A stretch of DNA of 64,000 nucleotides. It comes from Microthrixaceae bacterium (GTDB lineage Bacteria > Actinomycetota > Acidimicrobiia > Acidimicrobiales > Microtrichaceae). The stretch is taken from NCBI GenBank assembly GCA_027493675.1, contig JAOSKI010000001.1, positions 62,001 through 126,000 of the forward strand. The letters are read 5' to 3'. The notes beneath the pieces are model-generated. The model was not told the origin of the DNA, did no database searches, and saw only the letters and a list, made by a program, of their open reading frames with translations. Both the position numbers and the translations under genes were made by a program. This document shows, piece after piece, positions 38,853-48,323 of the stretch; the first letter of the stretch is position 1; each line of letters starts with the position of its first letter.

Positions 38853-40031
38853 GCGACCAGGACCTCCGCGTCCATCCCGAGGTCCTCCACCCTGGCCGAG
38901 ACCTCGTCGCGATACATCGGGTTCATCACCACGATTGCCGCAGGAGGATCCTCTCTCAAGGCCGCCGGGCTGACGACGCGTTGCGCGGTGACCGGCACGA
39001 AGCACCCTTGCTTCAGGGGGTTCAGGTCGACCAGGCGCGAGACGCCACCACCTCCTTCGATGAGGTTCACGAAGGAGACCCCCTTCGACCCTGCTCCCCA
39101 CACCACGACATCCTTGCCGTCGGCTGCGAAGCGGGCCAACTGCTCCGCCCACTTCCTTCGCTCCAGCTCGGCACGCTCCGAGAAGCCATCGGTGGCAGAC
39201 CGATCGTCCTGGTTGGTCGCGGCCGGTGCCGACACCGACTCAGGCGCTCCCACTGCGCCACGCTCGCCGACTGCTGCCTCGACCGACAGGTACTGACCTC
39301 CCGAACGTGCTGCGGACGTCGAGCACCTCGAGACCACACCGGTTCACCAGGGCCTGCAGTGCGGGAGCGCCGAAGTACGAGCAGTGTTCGTAGATCACGT
39401 CGTAGATGCCGGTCTCGGCAAGCATCGTCGTGGCATCGGGAACCTCCAGGTAGAGCACACCACCGGGAGCCGAACCGGCCAGTAGCCCCCACGATCGCGG
39501 CCGGATCCGTCACGTGCTCCAACACATGCCGGCTCACCGCGAGATCCACCCGGATGTCCTCGGAGGGCTCATAGAAGCCATGGTGGATCTCCACGACCGG
39601 ATCCTCCGCCACACCACCCCCACCCTCCGGAAGCGAGGGGTCGTACCCGATCACCCTCGACATGCCCGCCTCGGCCAGCAACGACAGGAACCCACCGCGA
39701 CCACACCCGATCTCGAGCGCCGTACCGCCTCCGAGCCGATGGGTCTGTACCAACCGTCGGGCGCAGGACCTCGCCCAGTCCTGGAACACCTCGGAATGGT
39801 GCAGCGAGTTCTCGTACCCAGGTGCGTACTCAGCGACACGCTGATCGAACGCGGTGTTCATCAGGAGGCCACACGCCGTGCACTGCGCGAGGTCTATCCG
39901 AGCCGTGGGGCATGGCGTGCCTCTGGCTCCGACTCGTACAGCACGTTGCAGAACACAGGTGCCTCCTCGATGGTGAGGACCTCACGAAGGTCCCGTCCGC
40001 CACATGCCATGCATCGCCGATCAACTGTCAT
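38849..40031 (-). CDS. Zinc-motif C-methyltransferase-like protein, several frame breaks
   Basis: This SAM-dependent methyltransferase of about 390 residues belongs to the NDP-sugar C-methyltransferase group. The N-terminal zinc-binding module begins RRCMACGGRDLREVLTIEEAPVFCNVLY from ATG 40031. After a shift near 39895 comes the catalytic domain: YENSLHHSEVFQDWA, motif I in ALEIGCGRGGFLSLLAEAG, and VSRHVLEHVTDPAAIVG. Shifts near 39480 and 39300 separate MLYLEVPDATTMLAETGIYDVIYEHCSYF and LVNRCGLEVLDVRSTFG. The C-terminal domain reads DGKDVVVWGAGSKGVSFVNLI and DLNPLKQGCFVPVTAQRVVSP, a second nucleotide-fold typical of the family. It shares all three modules with the proteins at 55480-56674 and 56671-57901. 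Substrate probably a nucleotide-activated keto sugar. Confidence 0.82.
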
Positions 40032-40095
40032 GGGAAACCACCAATAACCTTCCAGGACGACGGGCGCTGAACGCGGGACACAGGAGCAGCCGAGA

Positions 40096-40971
40096 TTGGC
40101 CAACGAACCAGGGATGCGGGCGAAGCGGGTTGCGCGCCGGCTGAGCGATCGTGTCCGTCGGGGGTGGTCGCGTGCGCACGATCCTGCAGGGTCCGGCCGC
40201 GGGACTGCTCATCGCGGCAGGGCCCGCATCGGCGGACTACGCGGAGGGAACCAACGAGGAACCGGTGCAGGCAGCCCTGACACGACTGCTGCATCCTGGG
40301 GACACCTTCCTGGACATCGGCGCCAACGTCGGGTTCTTCTCCCTGCTGGGCGCCCGCCTGGTCGGATCTTCGGGGCACGTCGTCGCCTTCGAAGCGGTCC
40401 CGCATCTCGCTGATGCTGCGGCACGGAACGCCCACCTGAACGGGTTCGAGCAGATCGAGGTGCATGCGATGGCGGTCGGGGCCGAACCGGGACACGCCAT
40501 GCTCAGCATCACCGAACACCCCGGAGGTGCGACACTCGACTCCGAGGTGGACCCCGACGAGGTGACCGCCGTCGTGGAGGTACCGGTCGTGAGCATCTCC
40601 TCGATGGTCCAAGAAGGGATCATCCCCGCTCCCGACCTCACGAAGGTGGACGTCGAAGGACACGAGTTGGCCGTGCTCAGAGGAATGGCGGCGGTGCTCG
40701 ATGCGCGGAGTTCCACACTGCTCATCGAGCTCGACGCCACCCACATGGGCGAGCTCGACGCCAAGGCGACCGCCGTGGAGAGGCTCCTCGGCGAGTTCGG
40801 CTACGGGACCGAAAGGCTTCCGGACGCCTACGTCGGTATCGACAGGGCGGTGTTGCACCTCTGTGCCACCCCCGCAGTGACCGGCAACGCCTGCGAGCAT
40901 CCATCTCCTCCGGTGCCACCTGCGCCGGACGACACCCGCCCGATGACGTCAGGTACCTCATCAGGACCTGA
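40096..40971 (+). CDS. FkbM-family methyltransferase, frame-broken at the ends
   Basis: This SAM-dependent O-methyltransferase has about 290 residues. The N-terminus MANEPGMRAKRVARRLSDRVR is followed, after a shift near 40165, by RTILQGPAAGLLIAAGP and the FkbM domain. Motif I is GDTFLDIGANVGFFSLLGARLVG; then GHVVAFEAVPHLADAAARNAHLN and TKVDVEGHELAVLRGM, where VDVEGxE is the family signature. The frame stays open far beyond the expected end because it runs antisense to the next gene. A single indel after 40860 would give a natural end DDVRYLIRT at 40969-40971. It overlaps the convergent PIG-L fusion by about 11 bases. FkbM proteins methylate sugar or polyketide hydroxyls, so a sugar substrate is likely here. 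Confidence 0.82.
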
Positions 40972-43333
40972 TCCCCGGTCCGTCGAGCGGCCGGGCCGTG
41001 AAGTGCCCCAACCTCGAGCCCGTGTCGTCTCCCCACTCCCAGTTGGCCACCATCCCGACGTGCCCGATGCGCAATCCCCGGTATTGGGCCCTGTAGTCGC
41101 TGAACGCCCTGTACATCACAGGCTCACCGTCGAGTCGACACAGGAATTGCGTACCGTCACAGCTGACAGACAACACGAAGGGCACGCCATGGCTGATCCT
41201 GGAACCGACGTTCGTCCACACGGCATCCCACTCGAACATCTTCTCCCGACCCCCGAGACGCAGGAAAGCCGACAGCGAGACGCCCACCATGGCATCGTCG
41301 ATCCATGTGTTCACGATGAAGTGGTTGTCCTCGTCCTGCCAGAAGGCAACACCGCTGCGCCCCCGGTGCCCCTGACCGCGAGCTGTACCCGGTGGTGTCA
41401 CCTCCATCGACAGGTTGGCTCCACGCGTGTCGCTCCACGGAACCCCGTAGATCGTCCGTCCAGGGTTGGGTCGGCTACGGCTGGCCCGAACGCGTGCGCC
41501 CCCGGAGCCCGAGAGCTCGAACACACCCTCACCGAGGAGCCGCTCCCACCGCAGGGAACCCTCGGACACCACGTGGTCCAACTCACGTGCGGGCCCCTCG
41601 AAATGGTCCTCGAAGCAGACCGGGCCGGTCCGGGGGTCCCACCACCGGTGCTCGCTCAGGCGTTCCAGGGTCGATTCCAACGCATCACCAGGTGCAAGCA
41701 CCTGCACCCGGTCGATCCTGGTGTCCACCCGATAGAACACCTCCCCGAGGATCGGTTGGTGGACGACCGCGTAGAGCTGCTCCGGCAGCGGACCGACCGA
41801 CAGCGCCGCCAACGGCGTGAGGTCGCCGGGTTCCGCGTAGCAGTGGGCAGCCGGATACGACCAGGCATTGAGCACGGCCATCCCGTCACGCAAGGTGACC
41901 ACGAGATTCGCCGGGATGTTCTGAAGGCCGTCACACAACATGACACGGTTGGCCCCGGCCTGGAACCAGAGCTCTCCGATCTGGGCATCCCCTGCCCGGT
42001 GGAACACCGCTGCCACAGGCTCGTCACCGCGCTTCGGCCTCTCCTGGCGGAACCACCCCACGACCATGTTCTCGCGGATCTCCGGTCGGCGGACGGGACC
42101 TCGTGGCAACGTGGCTCTCAGACGCTGCAACAGGGCCCGCCGACCCTCGGGACGCCAGTCGGACTGCGACGTGGTGAGACCGTTGAGTACGCGAACCGAC
42201 AGGACCAGAGGTTCCTCGGCGCGGAACGGTCCGTAGGCGATCGCCGAATCACCCCAATCGGGGTACTCCATCCAACCCACTCGGAGTTGCCCGTTGTCGA
42301 CCGAAAGGGTGCTGTGGCGGTCTGATCCGAGACGGCGCGCACCGTTGGTGGCCCTGGATCCGATCACGTGACCTGGGGCAACCGGATCGGAGAACTCGTC
42401 ATCCACCAGCACACCGGGACCGGCGTCGGCTCCACCGCCGTCCGGTGCGACATGGTCGCCGCAGATCCGACCCTGCTCCGGACGGCCCGCGCTCGCGTTG
42501 CGCCCCGGGAGGAAGACCTCGAAATCACCCACGAACGGTTCCAGCATCGGTTCGTCCATCACCGCCCATTCGGGTTCGTCGGTGTATGGAGTCGTCTGGG
42601 AAGCATGTGCCGCCAGCGCAGCCTGCTTCTCATCCAACACGCCGGTTGTCGACACCACCGTCGGGCGTCCGCCTGCGATCGTACGCAGCGGCGCTGCGAA
42701 CAGGTTGAGCGCGCGCCCCACCGGTGAACGGGCACGTTGGTCCAACCAGGGACCGTCGATCCATGACCAGACCGGGAACTCCGACACGCGAGCCTGGTGA
42801 TCCAGGCGGGCGAGCGCTCGGTAGGTGGCCCGATTGACAGCACGGTGATCGGGGTGGTGGTCGTGGCGGGAGATCACGAGCAGTTCGTCCGGATCCACGC
42901 TCGAGATGATCTCGCTCAACTCGTCGACAAGCGAATCCTCGCGTTCATCCACGTGTGTGTCCTCATAGCCGAGTTGCAGTACATGCCCACGGTCGACCCC
43001 GAGCGCCTCACAGGCAGCCACCACCTCTTCGGACCTGATCTTGGCAAGTCGCTCAGCGTCAACCAGACGTGAGTTCGACTGCGCGTGCCTGCCGTCCGCG
43101 ACGATCACCACCGTCACCGGCGTCAGGTGGGCGCGCTTTGCGGCGATCGTCGCACCACAACCGATCGTCTCGTCATCAGGATGCGGCGCTATCACCAGGC
43201 AGCTCCGCGTCGCGCTCCCAGTTGTGTCGTCTCGGGCAAGGAGGACCACGGCTCGCCTCCACATCGTGAGCAGCGCCACCTGGAGCCGGTGCGCCACCGC
43301 GGCCGCGGCAACGTAGGCCTTCGAGGTGCTCAT
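40961..43333 (-). CDS. PIG-L-family deacetylase fused to a long beta-rich C-terminus
   Basis: This uninterrupted 790-residue protein has residues 45-260 as a LmbE/PIG-L deacetylase. The zinc/catalytic motif PHPDDETIGCGATIAAK is at residues 50-66, and SRHDHHPDHRAVNRATY supplies the HxxH-type ligands. The remaining 500 or so residues are not a known extension to me. They contain at least two stretches that look like concanavalin-like or laminin-G-like sandwiches (NGQLRVGWMEYPDWGDSAIAYGPFR and RSGVAFWQDEDNHFIVNTWIDD). No signal peptide is obvious; the N-terminus LLTMWRRAVVLLARDD is only mildly hydrophobic. PIG-L enzymes de-N-acetylate GlcNAc-containing glycolipids or mycothiol precursors, so here a GlcNAc-lipid or polymer is likely. 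The start overlaps the flippase stop by four bases. Confidence 0.87.
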   Translation of the reverse strand: MSTSKAYVAAAAVAHRLQVALLTMWRRAVVLLARDDTTGSATRSCLVIAPHPDDETIGCGATIAAKRAHLTPVTVVIVADGRHAQSNSRLVDAERLAKIRSEEVVAACEALGVDRGHVLQLGYEDTHVDEREDSLVDELSEIISSVDPDELLVISRHDHHPDHRAVNRATYRALARLDHQARVSEFPVWSWIDGPWLDQRARSPVGRALNLFAAPLRTIAGGRPTVVSTTGVLDEKQAALAAHASQTTPYTDEPEWAVMDEPMLEPFVGDFEVFLPGRNASAGRPEQGRICGDHVAPDGGGADAGPGVLVDDEFSDPVAPGHVIGSRATNGARRLGSDRHSTLSVDNGQLRVGWMEYPDWGDSAIAYGPFRAEEPLVLSVRVLNGLTTSQSDWRPEGRRALLQRLRATLPRGPVRRPEIRENMVVGWFRQERPKRGDEPVAAVFHRAGDAQIGELWFQAGANRVMLCDGLQNIPANLVVTLRDGMAVLNAWSYPAAHCYAEPGDLTPLAALSVGPLPEQLYAVVHQPILGEVFYRVDTRIDRVQVLAPGDALESTLERLSEHRWWDPRTGPVCFEDHFEGPARELDHVVSEGSLRWERLLGEGVFELSGSGGARVRASRSRPNPGRTIYGVPWSDTRGANLSMEVTPPGTARGQGHRGRSGVAFWQDEDNHFIVNTWIDDAMVGVSLSAFLRLGGREKMFEWDAVWTNVGSRISHGVPFVLSVSCDGTQFLCRLDGEPVMYRAFSDYRAQYRGLRIGHVGMVANWEWGDDTGSRLGHFTARPLDGPGIRS

Positions 43334-44822
43334 ACCGCGACCTCACCGACACCACGCAGCTGCTGCCACGTGCGCGTGACAACCGGATTGGCCGGAACCA
43401 GGGCCGACACGTAGACCAACGAGCCAACGGTGCCCAGCACGAGGATCCTCATGATCCCCGACTCGACCAGCGGACTGAGCAACACCATGGCAACGAACGC
43501 AAGCGCGCCGGCTACTGCCGGTCGGGGAAGTGTGCCCCCAAGCGGTTTCAACGGAATCCCGCTTCGTCTGACCTCTCTGAGGAACAGAGGCGACATGATG
43601 ACCAGTGCCACGAGCACATGGGCAATGCCCACCCCCGACAGGCCCATGTGCTCGGCTCCGTAGTCGAGCGCGAGCGGCAACAACAGGAGCCACAGGAATC
43701 GGAGCCGGAGCACGACCATCGTCCGATCCACCACGGCGATGATCTCACCTGCGAGTTGCAGCAGCACCCTTAGCCCACCCACGATCAGGAGCCAGCGAAG
43801 GGGTGCTGCGGCGTCCGCCCACACGGCTCCGTAGACGACGTCGACCACGTCGGGGGCTCAGGAAACCGAGGATCAGTACGAGGGGAATCGTTGCCGACAG
43901 AGCCACGGCCACCGACTGCACGAACCCGCGAACAAGCCTGTCATGATCACCGAGGAGTGCCGAATACCCGGCGAAGGACACACGTCCGATCGCCAGGCTC
44001 ACAACCGATACCGGCCAGCTCGAGAGGTTGAAGGCCAGCAGGTAGACGCCAAGGGATGCACCGGCAAGCTCCCCGACCGACGATCAGGTAGTCCACACTC
44101 ATCACACCTTCGAAGACGGCCGCGGAGACAGCCAAGGGCATACCGAACCTCAGCAGCTCGCGAGCAACGCCCAGGTTGAATGCCGGCCGCACCTTCCAGC
44201 GGGCGGCCAGCGCGAGGATCACTCCGGTCACCAGGGCCCCTGTCACCCGACCCCACGCGATCGAGTTCGCATCGATCCCAGTGACTGCCAGGCCGACGGA
44301 CATCCCGACGTAGGCCACGGTGCCGACGACCTCCGCGATCACCTGCGGGACCACACGCAGCTCCCTGTAGAGGATCGCGAGCGGCACGGCGATCACACCG
44401 TCGACGAGCACCGTCAGCGACATGATCCGGATCACCCACACCGAGCCGGGCGTGTTGGTCAACCCGGCGACATAAGGAGCGATCGCATAGGCCACCAGGT
44501 ACATGGCGACGCTGTTCACGATCGCGATGGTCGCCGCGGTCGCGTAGGCCTCGCTCACATCCCCGGTCCAGCGGACGATCGCGGGGATGACTCCGAGCTC
44601 GTTGATCGCCATCATGACGTTGACGACCACCAGGGCTGCAGCCACCTCGCCCATGTCGATAGGCGCCAAGAGACGCGCCAGCACCATCCCCGAGGTGAAC
44701 ACCCCGATCCGCGCCAGCACCTGGCCAATCAGACTCCAGCCGAGGCCGCGAGAGACCCGCGTACCAAGGGCTCCAGCGGGTCGCTGATCCTCGGCGTCCG
44801 ATTCAGGCGGTGCAGCGGACAT
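43330..44822 (-). CDS. Wzx-type oligosaccharide flippase, two frame breaks
   Basis: This membrane protein of about 495 residues is from the polysaccharide-specific transport branch of the MVF/MATE superfamily. It starts at ATG 44822 with a charged tail, then GLGWSLIGQVLARIGVFTSGMVLARLLAPIDMGEVA, the standard first transmembrane pair of Wzx proteins. VSEAYATAATIAIVNSVAMYLVAYAIAPYV and RVVPQVIAEVVGTVAYVGMSVGLAVTGI follow. Shifts near 44075 and 43855 interrupt the middle (YLLAFNLSSWPVSVVSLAIGRVSFAGYSALLGD). The C-terminus is clean (IIAVVDRTMVVLRLRFLWLLLLPLALDYGA). It shares ATGA overlap with the PIG-L fusion downstream and overlaps the end of the GT4 gene upstream by about 20 bases, so all three form one operon. 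It would export a lipid-linked unit made by the neighbours. Confidence 0.87.
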
Positions 44823-45988
44823 CGCTCCCCTTCCTGCCTCGGGCGCGGGCTCGACCCGACAGTGCGGCTTCGTACACGCCCTGCACCTGCTCTGCCATCA
44901 GACGAGAGTCGAACCTGGAGGTCACCTTGCTCCTGGCTGCGACCGCCATCTCGGTGCGCAGGCGATCGTCATCGAGGAGCACCGACAGTGCCGAGGCGAG
45001 TGCCTCCGGTGCGCCGAAGGCAACGAGGCGACCATCCACCCCGTCGGTGATGACGCTGTGGAGGCCCGCCAGGTCATAGGCAACCACAGGCACGCCGCAG
45101 GCCATCGACTCGAGGACCGACAGCGGGAGCCCTCGCTCTCCGAAGCCATCGCGAATACATCCGCAGCCACGAGCACCGACTCCACGTCGGGCCGGTCACC
45201 GACGAACACGACCCTTTCGACAACACCGAGATCGGCTGCCTGCTGCTCGAGCGTTCCCCGTCTGTCGCCATCACCGATCAGCACGAGGTGGGCCTGCGGC
45301 AGCAGGTTCATCATCGCGATCAGTACGTCCTGTCCCTTGCCCATCGCCAGGCGGCCGACAAAGCCCACGACCGGCACATCAGCGCCAATCCCGAGTTCAC
45401 GACGCGCAGCGCGCTTGGATGCCGGGGTCGCAGGGATGAAACGCCGGGTGTCGATCCCGTTGTTCACGACCGTGATCGGCGCGCTCACCCGACCGTCGTG
45501 GAAGCGAGCCACCTCATCGCCCACGGCTATGTAGGCGACGACCGCTCGATCCTCCACGAGTCCGCGCACCGCGGCCTTCAACCTCGAGAACCGACGCCCC
45601 AGCTCTTTGGAATCCGCCCGGTACATCGGTTCGAGATGCGCCCACGGGGAGTGGAGGTGTCCGACAACCGGCACCCCCTCAACAGCGCCGCGATCTGACC
45701 GAGCTTGCGATCCCTTTCGCTGTGCACGTGCAGCAGGTCGATTCCCAGATCACCGATCGTACGTACGAGACCACCGAGCAGGCCCGGACCACGTTCCCGC
45801 GGGTCGATGGGCACACAGCCCGCGGCGGTGAACTCGGCCGCCATGTCGTCCGGTGCCGCGAGTCGTGCCACATGGGGTTGGAACCGCGCACGGTCGCAGT
45901 TGGCAACCAGTTCCAGAACAACGGCCTGTCCTCCGCCGCGTGAGATGTCCGGCAGCAGGTGCATGACCTGGAAGGGCGGGGTGTTCAC
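44803..45988 (-). CDS. GT4-type glycosyltransferase, two frame breaks
   Basis: This protein of about 395 residues starts at ATG 45988 with QVMHLLPDISRGGGQAVVLELVANCDR, the acceptor-binding N-domain. After a shift near 45675 it continues VVGHLHSPWAHLEPMYRADSKELGRR and the hinge APITVVNNGIDTRRFIPA. The donor domain reads VPVVGFVGRLAMGKGQDVLIAMMNLLPQAHLVLIGDGDRR and VVFVGDRPDVESVLVAADVFAM. A shift near 45140 gives LPLSVLESMACGVPVVAYDLAGLHSVITDGVDG with the Glu of the E(x7)E region. Upstream lies a 212-base gap. It begins the GT4-flippase-PIG-L operon. Confidence 0.87.
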
Positions 45989-46200
45989 CGTGACACCTCC
46001 TCTACTGCCGTTGACGCTTCAGCATGGTCCTCGGCACCGTTCGACGCGCTGATCGCATTCCAGTGTCGACGCTCTGCGACCGACCTCCGATGCGATTGAG
46101 GGAGACCGCGTTCGGTTGGTCGGTCGTCGATCACAGGAACCTTTCGGCACGTAGCTTCCGAAGTTTCCGGATCTCGCGAAGGACGACCGGTGACGAACCC
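45989..46200. other. Intergenic, nothing recognised
   Basis: 212 bases between two minus-strand genes. It probably carries the promoter of the downstream GT4-flippase-PIG-L operon. No hairpin of note and no credible small gene. Confidence 0.35.
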
Positions 46201-47445
46201 CTACGGCGCCGAACATGAGCTTGCCGGCGCCGACCTGGACGGCATGAAGTCGGGACTCACCTCGCGGATCAGCTTCTCGACCTGCTTGTCCCAGGTCTCC
46301 GAAGCGGCGACCGCCCGTCGTTCGGCGGGACTACCCGCCGAACGACCTGAGAGCAGATCACCCAACATCGACACGAACTCATCGGAATCGTGCGCTATGT
46401 CGATCACATCCACATACCCGCGGGCCTCAGGGAAGTCCGTGCTCAACACAGGCCGACCCACCGCCAGGTACTCCTTGAGCTTGATCGGATTGCAGTGCTT
46501 GATCCATTCGTTGTCCTGCCACGGCATGAGAAGCACATCGAGCCCTGCAAGGAAGGCCGGAACCTCCTCGAAGGGAAGCACCCCATGTGATGCACGTTTG
46601 GGAGCGCAAGCAGTCCGGCGAGGTCCACCTCCACCGGTCCGGCCAACACGAACTCGACGTCGGGGGTACTTCCCGGCAATCGTCTCGAGGAGCCTTGTGT
46701 CGACGGTGTAGGCGTCGATGATCCCTACGAACCCGACGCGTGGTGTGCCGACCGTGGCTAGGCGCTGATGCGCCGTCAACTCCGCCGCCGGGCGGAACAT
46801 GTCCAGATCCACGCCGTGTCGCAACAGCACCGGCCTGCGCGTCGACGTTGCCTCCGCTTCGAGCAGCGCTGAACTTGCGAACAGCGCCACATCGGCTTCG
46901 GCGAGCATGTCGCGCTCGAGTGCCTCCACGACCGAGGTGTCTGCTTCCGGCAGAGCGGAATAGCGGTCGGAGCGGTACACGATCGTGCTGCAACGATCCA
47001 GCCGACGGGCAACCGGCCACGCAGTCGGCAACGTCACCACCACCGCCGGCCTACGAATCCCGATGCGGCGCATTGCCGCACGCACCTGGGTCGCCACCAG
47101 CCAGCCGTTCAGCCGCGAGATGAAGCCGTCGCCGTACACCGGAAGGAAGAGTGGCGTAAGCACGTGGAAGTCCGGAGTGTCCTTCAGCGGCGCTTTGAGT
47201 CCACGCGCCACGCTGGCGAGCTTGCGCCCCATACGTGCAAAGGGCGTGCTGGAGGCCCCGGGACGGGGCATGCGCATGCCGAGGCTGTTGATGAACAGCA
47301 CCGGGTCATGCTGTGCCACACGGGTCATCAGTTGGAAGTCGGAGTGGCCCCTGGTGAAGTACCACCAGTCCTGTGCCGAGAACGACACGTAGCCATCCGG
47401 CTTCAACCCACTCGAGCGTGGGTGCCCGCCCCCATCTCCGGTCAC
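46201..47445 (-). CDS. GT4-like glycosyltransferase, two compensating frame breaks
   Basis: This protein of about 415 residues reads PDGYVSFSAQDWWYFTRGHSDFQLMTRVA near the N-terminus, then VLFINSLGMRMP. The donor domain shows TIVYRSDRYSALPEAD and DVALFASSALLEAEA. VLLRHGVDLDMFRP is the hinge. TPRVGFVGIIDAYTVDTRLLETIAGKYP continues, with compensating indels near 46680 and 46590, as FVLAGPVEVDLAGLLALPNVHHMG. The C-domain is PAFLAGLDVLLMPWQDNEWIKHCNPIKLKEYLAVGRPVLSTDFPEA, in which KLKEYLAVGRPV is a well-known Glu-containing retaining-GT motif. A GTG at 47445 is taken as start because its GTGA would overlap the preceding GT2 stop. The frame is open upstream of it, so a fusion with the GT2 cannot be fully excluded. 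Confidence 0.8.
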   Translation of the reverse strand: MTGDGGGHPRSSGLKPDGYVSFSAQDWWYFTRGHSDFQLMTRVAQHDPVLFINSLGMRMPRPGASSTPFARMGRKLASVARGLKAPLKDTPDFHVLTPLFLPVYGDGFISRLNGWLVATQVRAAMRRIGIRRPAVVVTLPTAWPVARRLDRCSTIVYRSDRYSALPEADTSVVEALERDMLAEADVALFASSALLEAEATSTRRPVLLRHGVDLDMFRPAAELTAHQRLATVGTPRVGFVGIIDAYTVDTRLLETIAGKYPRRRVRVGRTGGGGPRRTACAPKRASHGVLPFEEVPAFLAGLDVLLMPWQDNEWIKHCNPIKLKEYLAVGRPVLSTDFPEARGYVDVIDIAHDSDEFVSMLGDLLSGRSAGSPAERRAVAASETWDKQVEKLIREVSPDFMPSRSAPASSCSAP

Positions 47446-48323
47446 CAGTCGCCCTAGAGCCGACCGGTGAGTGGCGCTTCCGAACAGGGACCTGATTGCT
47501 TCGTTCAGCAACACCGCCACCGCGAACACCGACGATCGCAGGACTCCGTTGCGTGCGCGGAACAGCCTGATCCGATTTCGGGTCAGGATCGACCAGAGCT
47601 CCGGCGAGGTGTTCGACTCCCTCCGATGTGCGTAGCCGTCGCCTTCGGGGAGTACCGCAGCTTGAACCCGCGGTCCCTGGCGCGAAGGCAGTAGTCGGTC
47701 TCTTCGGAATACAGGAAGAACGATTCGTCCCAGGGCCCTACCGCAGCGAGGCATTCGGCGCTGATGAGCATCGCAGCACCGGTCGCCCAGTCCGCGTCAC
47801 GCTCTCGGGCGTAGTCTCTCGTGTTCGTCACGACCTCACCGAGAACCGCAACGCGCCCGGCCAGCCTCCCCCCAACAGCGCCTCCCCGAAGGCACGGGCC
47901 ACCGTCGGCTCGCGCCGCAGTGAGTGCTGCAGGCGGCCCTCCTCATCCGCGACGCGGAACTGCCAGACCCACCCCCTTCTCATCGAGCACTTCCAGCAAC
48001 CTCGGCACCGACGCCGATCCGAGCCGGATATCGGGATTCAGCACGAGGACCGCATCCGTATCGGGTGTCATTCCGTGGCGGATGCCGGCATTGATTCCTG
48101 CTGCGTACCCGTCGTTGCGACCCAGCGAGATCTGCGCGGCCTCCGGCGACGCAGCCCGCGCCACAGCCAGGGTGTCGTCGACGGATCCGTTGTCCACGAT
48201 CACGGTGCTCGAGGTCGCTGCACCTGCGAGTGAGCCGGAAATGGACCCGACGCAGTCGGCGATCACCCCCTCGCTCTCGTACGTGACGATCACGATCAGC
48301 ACATGGGGTTGGCGGTCGGTCAC
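47443..48323 (-). CDS. GT2 (rhamnosyltransferase-like) glycosyltransferase, frame-broken
   Basis: This GT-A enzyme of about 290 residues starts at GTG 48323. The core reads VLIVIVTYESEGVIADCVGSI, SSTVIVDNGSVDDTLAVA and SLGRNDGYAAGINAGIRHG, followed by AVLVLNPDIRLGSASVPRLLEVL, in which LNPD is the metal-binding motif of the rhamnosyltransferase-like WbbL family. Shifts near 47955-47880 precede WATGAAMLISAECLAAVGPWDESFFLYSEETDYCLRARDRGFKL, another WbbL-family signature (FFxYxED). A last shift near 47630 leads to a C-terminal helical tail ending at the next gene. Its start overlaps the stop of the giant repeat protein by four bases (GTGA). It could initiate a rhamnose-containing linker, but the donor is not proven. 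Confidence 0.85.

Noticed and set aside
40151-42325. Plus-strand open frame of 724 codons
   Set aside because: Only the first 270 codons (FkbM) look like protein; the rest runs antisense to the intact PIG-L fusion, which has motifs and a coupled start.
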